The translations under genes were made by a program, and so were the position numbers. A DNA stretch of 64,000 bases from Fremontodendron californicum (Eukaryota > Streptophyta > Magnoliopsida > Malvales > Malvaceae): positions 1,808,001-1,872,000 of the forward strand of contig JAULJL010000041.1 in the NCBI GenBank assembly GCA_030761205.1, read 5' to 3'. Below the pieces are notes generated by a model. That model was not told the origin of the DNA. It saw nothing but the letters and a program-made list of their open reading frames with translations, and made no database searches. This document shows, piece after piece, positions 1-11,842 of the stretch (the stretch's first letter is position 1; each line of letters begins with the position of its first letter).

Positions 1-882
1 AATTAAGTTATATATATATATATATATATATATTTAATTATCAATAATAAGTTTTTTTTTTTTTTTTATAAAAAGACTAAGTATAAATTGTATTTGGACT
101 CCTTCCGATTATGAGGTATTGTTTATTTTGAGACATCCATCACGATTTTATCTTTAAAAAAACACATATTGTTTGAAAAATGATAAACTCTTATTTATTA
201 GTCATATTTAATATTTGATTATTAACTATAGAGGGGAGTGAATAATTATTCCATGATAATAGAATAAAGGAGAAATAAAATAAAATAAGTATTGCAAATT
301 TTGGGTCTTTATAATGGAATATGTTAAAAAATATATTAATATATATTTGTTTAACTCGAAGAATAGGGATGGAATAAATCATGACTGTAAAAGATTAAGT
401 TATCATTTTATAAAATTAATATATTATAAAAATAAAAATTAACATGTAAAATATTAATATCATATCTAAATTCGATCTCAAGATCGATTTATAAATATCT
501 TTATGTTTAACTAGCATTTTATCAATATTTTAAATAATGAAGTCAATTTATAAATCAAAATTTATTTCCTATATTTTTAATATGTTTGTTGACATATGAA
601 CTCGTATTTTATTAATTTTATGTGAACGAAATTATGTCATGACCATTTACTCTATTGTTTTATGGATTATTATTTGATACATTATCATATTTAGACTCCA
701 CAAACAAGGTTAAAGAGGGTGATACATAATGGTAGGATATAGTAAAAAAATAAAAAATAAAAAATTAATTAAAAAAATAAGTGGGATATATGGTAACTTC
801 TTAACCTGCTTGTGGAGTTAAAAAATTTACACTATTAATTTACCAAAAACAAACCCTTGTTTTATTCTGTAAGCAATAATTA
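1..882. other. AT-rich intergenic DNA
   Basis: No gene is supported here. The stretch is AT-rich with a (TA)n tract at about 9-33 and a T run at 51-67. The short open frames are low in complexity and look like chance. Confidence 0.6.
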
Positions 883-897
883 AAATTCACAAGTATT

Positions 898-1079
898 ACT
901 AACATTTGGCTGGTTGAAGTGGTTAAGTGATTTCAATCACCAAGAAGAAAACCAAGATTTAAATACTGAGAGTCTTCAATATTGGAAGGATTTTATCATT
1001 ACATTTCGAATCCGACAAAAATTAAATTTTTATCAATTATAAAATAAAGATGAAAAACATCCTAAATTTACATCAAAAG
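898..1079 (+). mobile_element. tRNA-derived SINE, older copy
   Basis: This 182-bp element is flanked by a 15-bp direct repeat with one mismatch (aaattcacaagtatt at 883-897, aaattcacaaatatt at 1080-1094), the signature of target-primed insertion. It aligns over its whole length with the element at 5275-5454: both open with acatttgg(c/t)tggttg, share the internal ctgagagtct block and end with aaaacatcct and an A-rich tail. The pol III A-box region is readable; the B box is eroded here (ccaagatttaaat) but perfect in the other copy. Confidence 0.75.
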
Positions 1080-1137
1080 AAATTCACAAATATTTAAATA
1101 TATATGCGAGTAAATTTCTTTACCCAAATGGAAAAAT

Positions 1138-1304
1138 ATTTTGAACACAATATTCCAAATCGTGGGTAAAAAATGATTATATTCTTACAAAAAGTTTGTA
1201 AAGTTACTGCATTCTTATATTTTGAACAAAATATTCCAAATCGTGGGTAAAGAATGATTATATTCTTACAAAAAGTTTGTAAAAGTTATTGCATTCTTAT
1301 ATCC
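1138..1304. repeat. Tandem duplication of about 82 bp
   Basis: Two adjacent copies share ttttgaaca, then attccaaatcgtgggtaaa, then gattatattcttacaaaaag and gcattcttata. They differ at only a few positions, so the duplication is fairly recent. No function is visible. Confidence 0.85.
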
Positions 1305-1374
1305 TATCCTCTGGGAAACATCAAAAAGTTGATTTGGATGAAACTTTTCTTTAACACGCCATCATCATAGTTAG

Positions 1375-1605
1375 ATATGACAATGATAAAGACAACACAA
1401 ATATAATATAAAAAAATTAATTAAAATATAATATAATATAAAAAATAATATAAATATATGAATATATTAAAAAATATATATTCGAATTATTAATGTGTTA
1501 AAATTTATATAAATATATAACATCTTAAATATATTTATGATACGAAAATAACATAAATATAATATAAATACATGAATTATTAAATATAACCATAATATTT
1601 TCCCA
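1375..1605 (-). repeat. Dispersed repeat family B, minus copy
   Basis: A diverged copy of a family seen seven times here. The recognisable core is attattaatgtgttaaaatt followed by tatataaatatataacatct and cacgaaaata-like blocks. No coding capacity; the class is unknown. Confidence 0.5.
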
Positions 1606-2780
1606 ATGATAATAGTCTAACCATAATATTTTCTTATTGCAAAATTTGCTTTTTGCCAAGTGATGATGGATTGAAACTTAGGAACCTTTATTATTGTAAT
1701 ATATATTAATTTTTATCAAATAAATACATTTGAATAAAATTGCTACTTAAATGTCAATAAATATTATTTATATTTAAAGTTTAATATGTCAATATATATC
1801 TTTTTTTACCAATAATAAATTAATTAGCTTAATCAGTAAGATTGTTTGTCTCGACATAAGTGATTATAGGTTCAAAGTTCAAACTTAATTTATTAATAGT
1901 CTATCAAAGAGATAATTTCCAACATATATCTGCTAGTCTGATGATTGAATGAATCTATCAATCTCAACGTTTTCGTATCCAACATGATTTTTATTTTTTT
2001 TAGTTACATCACCTATATATTCATTCTAGTATTGAAAAGTATTGAAAAGAGCTTAAATTTGGATTAATCCAATAATTTAAATTTTAAATTCTGTTCAAAT
2101 ATGTTTAGATTTGTAAGTGGTATAACTCAGATACACCTAGATTAATTTCTTTTTTCTTAAAATTTTTTAAAAATTAAAAAATATATTATTTTTTATTTAA
2201 TCTTTAATAATTTTATTTTTTTATTTATTTTTAGAATATGAATAACTTAATATAATTTTAATATTTATAATAAAATATTATATATTTATTTTTTATATAA
2301 TATAAATAATTGAATATATAAGTTAGACCGAATTCAAACTTAAAATGTTAAAACCAAAGTTCAACTCTTTTTTTTTAAATGAGATTTTTTTATCTTTTGC
2401 CTAATTTCATTTTTTTAATGTTATATTTTATCTAAAATTTTTAAATATTCAGATGAATTATAAAAAAAAATAATAATAATTCAATCTTTAAACAAATCTA
2501 ATTTCAAGCAAAAAAGCTTAGCTTTTAAAAAGGAATATATGTCTCAAAATCAAGACGACGAGAATTCATTAACAACTCATCCGAAATAAAATTTGTTTAA
2601 AAAACCATTTCATAAAAAGAATAAAAAACAATTGAAAAGTAAAAAGAATTGCCACGTGGTATTAAACTATTGAAGGTGGGCCCGGACCACTAGAATATGT
2701 TTGTAATGTTAGGGGCCAGACAAGACCTATTATACTGACAAATAAATAAGGCCCCAAGAGCTCCTGTCTATGAGGCTATG
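1606..2780. other. AT-rich intergenic DNA
   Basis: No gene is supported. At 1818-1925 there is a tRNA-like segment (ttagcttaatcagtaag, then aggttcaaagttc) that may be a decayed SINE of another family. Confidence 0.45.
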
Positions 2781-2789
2781 ATTATAGAT

Positions 2790-3012
2790 TTAATAATTTT
2801 AAACAATTTGCGATATGAATATAATAAAAAAATAATTAAAATATTATATTAAAAAAATAACATTAATGTTATACTAATATATGATCGTGTCAAAATTTAT
2901 ATAACATAAATTATTAACATATTACAATTTATATAAATATATAATATCTTAAACACAATTAAGATATATAAAAATATATAAATATAATACAAATATATGA
3001 ATTATCAGGTCT
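2790..3012 (-). repeat. Dispersed repeat family B, minus copy
   Basis: Shows the family order: aataattaaaatattatatt, then aaattattaacatattac, then tatataaatatataatatct. Non-coding. Confidence 0.5.
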
Positions 3013-3029
3013 ATACCTTTATGCTCCCA

Positions 3030-3250
3030 TTAGGATGACAATAAATAGTGCGGATTCATATATTTACAATTATCCGATTTGTTTTTTTCAGATTCGAAAT
3101 TACGGATTCCGATAAAATTCGAATTCGGATATTATAATTGCTATCCACAGCGGATTCGAAGCGGATGCGAATATGAAATTTCGAATATCTATTATCCAAA
3201 TCCGCTTATTTTTATAGATTCGGATTCGGATATCCGAATCTATTATCCCT
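3030..3250. repeat. Repeat rich in GGATTCGGATATCCGAATC-type palindromes
   Basis: Alternating gattcgga and tccgaat words build a partly palindromic block that stands out against the AT background (for example near 3218-3241). Such blocks are common inside plant MITE-type repeats. Terminal repeats and target duplication were not resolved. Confidence 0.5.
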
Positions 3251-4849
3251 TTATTTGAATTTAAAATTAATTTTTGTTTGATTTTATATTTTTATTTAAT
3301 TTTTTTACTTATTAAATTTAGATAGTTAGCAAATTTGAATATCAACAAAATAATATTATTTATTTTAAATTCTGATAATAATATTCAAATTTATAATAAA
3401 AATAACAAACGAATTTAAATTTTAAAAAAATATATATCCGACATCCCAAGCTCCCACTCTCTCAGCCCAGTCATACAATGGCATTGGAAGCTCCCAAAGA
3501 TTTTTTTTCCCCCTGTTTTGCAGTTAAGTGGGCCAACTTCTTAATTCTTTTTTCATCAATTACACGTGAATATCAGTATTTCCAATTGCTTTTTTATTTG
3601 TAATCTTAATATAAAATTCATTAGATTATATATATATATATATATCATAGTAGAATTTTTTTAAAATCATAAACAAAATTAAAAAATTATCACATAATTT
3701 AAATATAGATCAAAGAATATGTATAATTTATTAATCAATTTTTAAAATTTAAAAATTTCACTAACGATAAATGAAATAATTTTTTTATATATAAATTTAA
3801 AGATTAGTAAACATGTGCGTATAAATATTAATTAAAATTAATTAAATTGATGTTTTAAGAAATAAGTTTTCATTTAATTAATTTATTTCATCATACTTAA
3901 AAGCAGACAATATATTGCAATTTCTGAGAGAAGAAAGAATTAACCCTATTTTTTAAAACAAGAGGAAATATGGACTAATCATTGGGTCAAACTGATTGGT
4001 TTCCTAACGATTTTTTTCTCTTTTAAAAACATAAATTCAGGTTTTTGTTACTTAAATCATTTTTTTTTTCACTTTTCCTTTGAATTTCTCATTAAATAGT
4101 TCTATTCAGGGTTATTAGAATAGGATCCTTGATTAAATCGGTCAAATCTCTGATATGGTGTTAAAATTGATCTAATTTTATTATTCGACTGTTCTTGTAT
4201 CAACTTGATTAAACCGTTATGAACGGACGATTTTATTATTAAATCAGTGAAATGGACGAGTTTTTGTTGAAGTGGGTGATTTAACTTATGTTAGTAAAAA
4301 TGGTCTTAAAACCATGATTAATTTACTTTTTTTATTATTATCAAATTTATGGATTGTTATGTCATTTAACCAAAATAATACATTTTAAATAAAATTTTAA
4401 AAACTAAAAAATAAAAAATAAGTTAGTACAAACAAAGTACAAACTTACAATTTACAATTTTTTAAATAACTTATAATATTTTAAATAAAATGATTAAATC
4501 GGTTTGATCCAAGGATAACAAGATTTGAATCTTGGGTCTCAAATTAAGAAGAAACAATGCTTTATAACCATCATGGTCAAGCATTATGTTTATTTATATT
4601 CTTAAAACATTTACTATTTAACATATTATATACATATAATATATTTACTAAAAAATAAATATGTAATTTAACCGTTAACTTAATAATTGTACCATTGATT
4701 TGATGTACCTTTTTTGATCATTTTTCGGGCCGAAATTGATAATTAGGCTTCAAAATTGGGTCAAGAAGAGTACAAATTAAATACCGATGCAAATAAATAA
4801 AAAAGATTATCTATAAAATGAAAAGATGGCCTCAGCATCTCACTTTAAT
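3251..4849. other. AT-rich intergenic DNA
   Basis: No gene or clear element is seen apart from a short (TA)n tract near 3630-3645 and oligo-A/T runs. Confidence 0.5.
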
Positions 4850-5570
4850 TGGTGAGCGTCAAAAATACTAATTGCCTATCTCTTGTTCTTGTTTTAGATT
4901 GTGTTTTATATATCTTATAGGACTTTTCACTTTACAAACTAATTTTTAAGATTGGGTTTGAGTTTTTTTAATTTGACATAAGAGTCTACAGATTTCTTGT
5001 CCGTTCAATCAGGTTGCTTGTTCTACGTCTGTTTCGTCAAGTATCTATCGAGTGGGGGTGTCAAAAATATTACATTGCCTACCTCTTATTTCAGATTGTG
5101 ACTTATATATTTTATTGAATTCTCCATTTTACAAGTTAGCTTTTGAAATTGAATTTGTATTTCAATTTGGTATCAGAACCAACAAATTCTTTGTCCGTTC
5201 CATTGAATTATCTATTTTAGATCTGTTTTGTTAGGTATATGTTGAAAAAGAGTGTCAAAAATACTCCACTTGCAACCGACATTTGGTTGGTTGGAGTGAT
5301 TAGTGGCTCCAACTCTCTAGATGAGAACCAAGGTTCGAATCCTGAGAGTCTCTAATATTGGAAAGGCTTTACCATTACATTCCTTGTCCGATAAGAATTA
5401 AAATTTCATCAATTATAAAATTAAAATAAAAAAACATCCTGAGTTTAAAAAAGAAAAAATACTCCACTTGCATCTTGTTTCAAATTGTGGCTTATATAAT
5501 TTTTTAAACTCTCAACTTTAAAAATTAACTTTTGAGATATGTGTTTGAGTTTTCTTGTAACCGTGAGAAT
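4850..5570 (+). mobile_element. TRIM-like relic with three terminal-repeat copies
   Basis: Three diverged copies of a block of roughly 110 bp begin with gtcaaaaatact-like sequence, pass through a pyrimidine-rich run and ttgtg(a/g)cttatata, and end before a primer-binding-site-like segment. They lie at about 4856-4975, 5056-5168 and 5251-5550. The middle copy is followed at 5169-5182 by tggtatcagaacca, close to the initiator-tRNA(Met) primer site of plant LTR elements. The third copy is split by a SINE. The structure fits a miniature LTR element whose repeats recombined to give LTR-internal-LTR-internal-LTR. No ORF is retained. Confidence 0.6.
5275..5454 (+). mobile_element. tRNA-derived SINE with 18-bp target-site duplication
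   Basis: The 180-bp insert sits inside the third repeat of a TRIM-like relic. It is bounded by an exact direct repeat aaaaatactccacttgca (5257-5274 and 5455-5472). The RNA polymerase III B box ggttcgaatcc is perfect at 5332-5342, and an A-box-like ttggttggttggagtg lies about 45 bp upstream. The 3' end is A-rich. These are the defining traits of a tRNA-type SINE; it depends on a LINE reverse transcriptase in trans. Confidence 0.85.
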
Positions 5571-6239
5571 GCAAAAAGAGTGAGGCCAATATCATTTTTT
5601 TCAAATCATTTTTTTTGTTAGTTTCATATATCTATATCAACATTTAGATAATTTTTTATTAACACTGTTATCAATTTTATTTTTTTACATTAATTTTAAA
5701 TATATAAAAATTAAATTGTTTATTTTTAAAATATGAAAATTAAAATACATTTTTAATTATAATAAAAAAGTATTTAAGTAGAGGAAGTGTCGGCCAAAGC
5801 AAAAGAAGAGGGAACCTCACACTGACTCCACCGCTCAAGCAATGTGCTCACGTGATAAGTGATAACCCTTCCACTATTATTGTGATCATGAAACCAAAAG
5901 TAAAAGGGGAAGAAATCTCAAATCAGAAATCTGCAGTAATGGGAGAGAGAGAGGAAATGGACAATATTATAATAATATAGGGTAAAAGTTTTTCCACCAT
6001 ATATATTTCTGCAGATATTTTTTCTTCCCTTGTCGTTTCATTCTCTAGCTGTTGAAGCCATTAGAATTAGACCAGGCAATCTGTATTTCGTATCGAATTT
6101 TCTTCTATTATTTTTTTAATTTATTATTTTAATAATCATTCATATAAGTAAAATTTTCATAATTAATGAATGAATTCTACACATATCAATGATAAAAATA
6201 AATGTATTAAAAAATAATAAATAAGAAAAATAATAGATT
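5571..6239. other. Intergenic DNA
   Basis: No gene is supported. A slightly less AT-rich stretch at 5790-6070 contains GA-rich words and gcatgtgctcacgtg-like sequence but no ORF or splice pattern. Confidence 0.4.
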
Positions 6240-6500
6240 GACTCCTAACCCTTTTCGTATCGTATACACACATTATATAGGATAATTCCTCAACCTACAA
6301 CATTATTAATAGTATTTGTGTTATTTTTTTTATCAATCGTGTTTAAGATATTATATATTTATATATATTTTAATATATTAATAATTTACTTTATATAAAC
6401 TTTGACTCCTTCGTATATTATATATTAATCGTATTTTAATTATTTTTTATATTATATTTATATCGTATATTTATATTATATTTAAAATTATCAAATTTTG
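6240..6500 (+). repeat. Dispersed repeat family B, plus copy
   Basis: Plus-oriented member: tcgtgtttaagatattatat, then ttaatatattaataattt, then tcgtattttaattatttttt and a final atcaaattt. Same motif order as the copy at 44790-45060. Confidence 0.55.
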
Positions 6501-6769
6501 AAGTCATATTTAATTGTGATGACATTTAAGTACTTTGTGGGATACTCTAAGTAAATAAATTTCTGTCTCAATGGGGACACAAAGTTGCAGAAGATTTTAA
6601 TGCCAAATTTTTTAACCTGTTTTATGTCTCTGCCAACTTGTTCTACTTCTTTACACTTTTACTACTCTATAAAAAGTAAACAGTTCTCTATTTCCTTCGA
6701 ACGTTGTTAATAAGAGACTAAGCTATTGAGAATGTAATATTGTAATGAAATACTAATGAGAAAAAAATC

Positions 6770-7075
6770 TCTAAAATTGATTATTTTATTTAGATAAACT
6801 TTTATTTTTTTATTGTATCTAAATAAGCTATTAATTTTTAATTTACACCCAAATAAATTTTTAATTTTTAATTTATATCTAAATAAACTTTTAATTTTTA
6901 ATTTATACCTAAATAAGTTTTTAACATTCAATATTTCATTTGAAATAAGAACTTATTTCATACAAATCAAAAGATACGAATTTATTTGAATAAAATAAAA
7001 ATATAAAAATTTACTTAAAAAAATAAAATAATTAAAAAACTTTTTTAATATTTTAATCAACAAACATTTACATTG
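6770..7075. mobile_element. Foldback (MITE-like) element
   Basis: The left half repeats tctaaataa(g/a)-ttttaatttttaattta and the right half carries the inverse (aagaacttatttc, aaaatataaaaatttactt), so the segment can fold on itself. A second copy with the same layout lies at 41540-41800. Both stand directly or nearly directly before a Helitron-like element. Terminal ends and target duplication are not resolved. Confidence 0.5.
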
Positions 7076-7116
7076 GAGTCTTAAGAAGTAATGGATTGTG
7101 GCATATATATATATAT

Positions 7117-7654
7117 ATATATATATAAATACGAATGTGAAGAATTTTTTGAGTTGACGAAAATAGTTATTATTATTCATTATATTTCTTAATTGCCATT
7201 ATAAATATTTTTATTATTAATAAGATTTATTTAAGTTATAAATAAGAAGTTTAATCTCTTTCAAATATATTTTTTAAAATATTTTCGTTAAATAGATTAA
7301 TTTGATAATAAGTAAAATAAAAATAAAAGTTTATACGAAATTATTTTATCTTAAAAGTTTTAATTTTTCACTAATCTTAAAAAGTAAATCAATTTATTTG
7401 ATATAAATAAATAAAAGTTAAAATTTACATTACTTTTTTTTATCTTCATAATTAATTTTGCATTAATATTAAGAATAATAAACTTTATAATAATTTGATA
7501 TAATTTGCACATAAAATAATTTTTACATGTTAATGTAAATTATAATTAATATACATTTTATTAGTTTTATTTATTTTTAAATATATAATTATATATTCGA
7601 AAATATATAAAATAATAAATATTTATGTATAAATGTATGTGATAGCAAATATTA
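7117..7654 (+). mobile_element. Helitron-like element, diverged single copy
   Basis: Aligns end to end with the three units at 42502-44027: start tatataaatacgaatgtgaag, then gagttgacgaaaatagttat, cattataaatatttttatta, aattaattttgcattaatat, and an end with tatgtgatagcaaatatta. The terminal hairpin before the 3' end is degraded in this copy. Non-coding. Confidence 0.6.
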
Positions 7655-9499
7655 ATTTTTTTTAAAGTTTTATTTATTCAATTATATATATAATCACCAA
7701 CATTTTTTCTTAAGTGTATATATATATATATTTTAAACATGTACATGTACATTATATTTCTTTTCTTTTTCTTTAATTTTTTATACATCTAAACCGACAA
7801 CGTTTCCCATACATTTAAAGACAAAAATTGTACGGAAATGGTAAAATTGAAAAACATTGATGCATGGTGCAATAAAATCAATACATGATGAGTGGTCCTT
7901 CTATGGTACACATCTTTTCAAGTTGCAGCAATAGGCCCATCCAAAATTTATGGTTGGTCTCTTCTTCAATCCCCAATATTGTACTAAAATTTATTACACT
8001 CATTTTGTGAATGAAAGATATATTCTCAAAAATATATATTATATTTTAAAAAGTAATAAATTAAAAAATAAATAAGTAGTTATATTTTTAAACTAAAAGA
8101 TATTAGAAAAAGAATGAATAATTTTTTTAATGAATAATTATTTTTTTAAAAAATTACAAGATTTAAATATTCCAAATTTTATTTTATTATTATAATTTTA
8201 ATTTAGCTATTATGTGATTTTTTAATCGAATTAATATCACTTGACTCATAACATCAATTTTTTAAATATGATCAAATCCAAAACTACTTCACCCTATATC
8301 TTCATTTCAATCAGCCCATAAATTTTCTTTCATTCAATACCTTAAATCCATTTTAAACATAGAAAATGAAAACAAAGACCTGAACCTTTTGGCTCATTTT
8401 GAAAAATACTGGTAATAGTATCATCCTAAATGGAAATTAATGTTTTTGAATAGAAGTGGTAATTGGACGGATTTAGAAGATTTGAATCAAATTATTTTAG
8501 GTTTGAATCATATGTTCGGATTTTTTGAATTTGAATTTTGTAGAATATATATTTTAATATATTTTAAACAATAAAATAAATTTTTAGATTAAATCAAATT
8601 AAACTTAAATAAATAAATTTTTTACTATTCGAATTTAGCCCGACCTAATTTAACTCATGTATTTCTCTAACTAGTCTCGAGAAGAACCACATAATTCCAA
8701 TTTCATGTGTAGTTTTTTTTTTTTTTTAAATTATTATTATTATTCCAGTGACAAATTGACAATAGTAGCTTCACATGCTATTTCAATTCAGTGTTTTATT
8801 CCTATCAATCTTTAATATAGACAAAGAACCAGTAAATGTTTGACTTTGTTAGAGCTGAGCTTGACTGCACTATTTATATTTTGTTTTCTTTCTTTCATTT
8901 TTTTGGTATATAATTTTGTTTTAATATTATAATTTGTCAAAATTTAACAAACAAAAAAAATCTCAATGTGAATGGCAAGATGGATGGAAATATGCATTTA
9001 CCCCATGTGATACAAGCATCCCACAAAAGCAAATCAGCTTTTTCTCCTTCCATTATGTATGTTTCCAATATAATTTTTTCCATTTGTACCTTTTTTTATA
9101 AAAAAATCAAAGAAAATTAAATCAAGATCTTACTTTAAATTAAAAAATTATCACACTAAAGCAAAAAAGATTATAAAAAAGACACCCAAGTCCCCCCCCC
9201 CTTTGGTTTCCATTTTGGGAGAGAAACAGAATAATGTAATCCTTGTGGTACTTCTGATCATGACTGCATAATAAATTTATTTCATTAGATACTATTTAAT
9301 TAATTAATAATATTCAAACGATGCTAATCTTTGTCAGAATATTTTAATTGTGCAATGCAATTTTTACTGCACGTGAACACATTATAAGATCCAAAATTTA
9401 TGTCAATAAAAAAAAAAAAAGTCTTACTATAAGTTATGTCCTTTGTACTTTTTTTTTATTATTTATTTTTTTTAATATAAAAAATATCGTAGTTTGAAA
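7655..9499. other. AT-rich intergenic DNA
   Basis: No gene is supported. It contains a diverged dispersed-repeat segment at about 8455-8650 with gaattt/ccgaccta words, a C10 run at 9192-9201 and oligo-A tracts. Confidence 0.5.
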
Positions 9500-9600
9500 A
9501 TAAAAAAAAAAAGATTATAAATGTTAAAATTCAAATATCAGACTTACTAGATATCATCTCTTAAAAGTGACTACATGAGTCAAATGAGTTAAATTCCGAA
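9500..9600 (-). mobile_element. Possible second-family SINE, minus
   Basis: On the minus strand it reads tttaactcatttgactcatg, cttttaagagatgatat and a degraded B box (atttgaatttt). The same order appears at 37215-37325 and 48003-48135. A tRNA-derived SINE is an inference from the A/B-box spacing. Confidence 0.4.
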
Positions 9601-11750
9601 TTCTTTTTAATATTTCTTTCTGTTACATGTGAAAAATAAATTTATTTGGACTACAATGAAAGTTAACTCTTTTTCATCTTACAAAAAGCCAACTTCTTTT
9701 TAAGATTCGAACTTGAAATTTTCATATTAAAACTTTTACACTTTTTGTATTTACCATTTTATTACCTTAAACCTAATTAATTTTCATATTAAAACCACCC
9801 GAAAATTTGACTTAGTGGTGCATGCTACTTTGCTAAAAAAAAAAAAAAGGTTTAAAATCCCCCATTTTCAAACTATCAAAAAAAAAAAACCCTAACTATT
9901 TATGATTTGAAGCTACTTTTTTTATTTATAGGGAAGCTACTAAAATTGTTAATAGAAAATGGGATGTTTTGATTAAATTAACCTAGATAATTAGGTTGAA
10001 AGATATAAATAGCTTAGTAAGGGAGTATATTCCCTTTAGTCCCAAAGGATCAATGGGAGGCCATGGTCAGCTCTCCACCAAAATGCCTACCATGCTAAGG
10101 TATATGGTAATGAAAATGAATCTTTCACCATCATGATGTGAAATGGTTTGGCTGAAAACATGATAATAAAAAAAAGAACTCCCCAACCTTAGCAACAAGG
10201 CAATGCTTTGATAACTACATATCCACTTTATATGCAACAAAAACATTTATGAAGATTTAGTATATTCATCTCTCAAGGTAAGTTCCATATATATATATAT
10301 ATATATATATGTTCACCTTTTGCAATTATACCTATTCACTACTCGAATTGGGTTGGACAGGAGATAGATTTTTGATAATCTGAAACAACTTAATTTGACT
10401 CAAACTATTATTTAAATAATAAAAATATTTTTATTTAAATTTAATTATAAAAATATAAAAATATTTTTTAATATATATTTTAAATAATAAAATAGATTTT
10501 CGAATTGGGCTCGAGCCGGTTTGGGCAAGCAAAAAAATTTCTATTCGAATCCGATTTATAAACACTTCTAATGATAATCTTTCAAGTTTTTGAGTACTAT
10601 TTTCATAAAAAAGAATAATATATATATATATATATATATTTGGGATGTGGCAAAGGTATTGGTAATCCTCATGTTAAGATGATGAAAATTGCATGCAATA
10701 ATTAGAAATCATGATTATATTCATCTTCTTCTTCTCTAGGGAATAATACTGGGTGTGGGGAAATCCCTTTCACATGGTAAATCTTGGGTATTATTTTTCC
10801 TTTTCCATTTTTTTCCTTTGCCTTTAGAATCCTATGAAGAATATGTTGAACTTAATCCATTGGTCACTAAAACTTGCTTACTCACAGAATGTTTCGATTC
10901 GATGCAAGGGTCAAGTTCTGATTTTATTTCATTTTCTTCTTTACTTTACTTTTTATTTATTTATAAAATTACATATATTAGTAAAAATTACGATCAATTA
11001 AATTTAATATTTCTATTTTTGCTATAACAAGTTTTTTTGTTGTTTGTATCCCCTTAATTGCGCCTAAGTTTCCTCCCTTAAGTTAGCTATGAAAAATTAT
11101 GCTACCAAATCATTCTCTAGGGAGTAGGGACTCAAATGTTGTTATTTTATCAACATTAAAAATAGTTATCATATCACAAAAGCCACTTTTTTGCTGCTGT
11201 AAAGTGGCAATCAGACCCCTTAATTTTTCTATTAAACTGGCATAGTTGATTAGCAGACAGACACAAAAAATAAAAAAAAAAACCCAAAATTAAATTCTAT
11301 TTAATTATTTTTAAAAAATAATATTTAATAAATTTGAAATTCGAATTTTAATATGTATAACTCTTTTTTTTTATCACATACTGTGACCATTTTATAAAAA
11401 AAAAAAAACCCAAAATTTTATTTTGCACTATCAAAGAGCATATCTTGAGATTTGTTCAATCCACCACCATGAACTATATTTCCTCCCATAATGCACAACT
11501 TTTTTTTTTTTTTTTTTTACAGATTTTCCAATAAAGCTTGTCCTAAATCATGCTCCAAAATCTCTCTCTCAATGTGATATAATATATTTAAAATATGAAA
11601 AAGAAAGGGGAAAAAAATACTAGTACAAGTAGATATTATTTCAAGGTAGATTTGGACAAGAAGGATGAGAGGTCCAGCCTACAAAAGCAAATGGAATACA
11701 GTCTGTTAGCAAAAACAACCCACTAAACTAAACTACATCTCACTCCACTC
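9601..11750. other. Intergenic DNA upstream of the protease gene
   Basis: No gene is supported. It has (TA)n tracts at 10287-10310 and 10618-10640 and long oligo-A/T runs. A 90-codon open frame at 10755-11027 ends in low-complexity sequence and has no recognisable domain. Confidence 0.5.
10335..10575. repeat. Dispersed repeat family D copy
   Basis: Member of a repeat with outer tcgaattgggttgg / gaattgggctcgagcc words and an AT-rich core tttaaatttaattataaaaa flanked by ttatttaaataata. Other copies are at 40720-40945, 48775-49015, 49515-49775, 51790-52025 and 55025-55225. Confidence 0.55.
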
Positions 11751-11755
11751 CACTT

Positions 11756-11782
11756 TTATATATATATATATATATATATATA
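11756..11782 (+). promoter_or_regulatory. TATA-rich core promoter candidate
   Basis: A (TA)n tract preceded by ctccactttta lies 60-87 bp upstream of the aspartyl protease start codon, a plausible TATA distance for a short 5' leader. It is also a microsatellite, so length changes could alter the promoter. Inferred from position only. Confidence 0.4.
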
Positions 11783-11842
11783 CACTCACTATCAGTTCCT
11801 AAACCATCAAGGAAAACTAAACTTTAATTTTCCCACAAAACT

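Noticed and set aside
5332..5342. A perfect pol III B box suggesting a tRNA gene
   Set aside because: No cloverleaf can be built; the element has direct-repeat target duplications and an A-rich end, so it is a SINE.
9192..9201. A C10 homopolymer in AT-rich DNA
   Set aside because: Isolated simple run; no structure or repeat around it.
10755..11027. A 90-codon plus-strand frame before the protease gene
   Set aside because: Low-complexity Phe/Leu/Ile tail, no homology recognised, and it is too far from the protease exons to be part of that gene.
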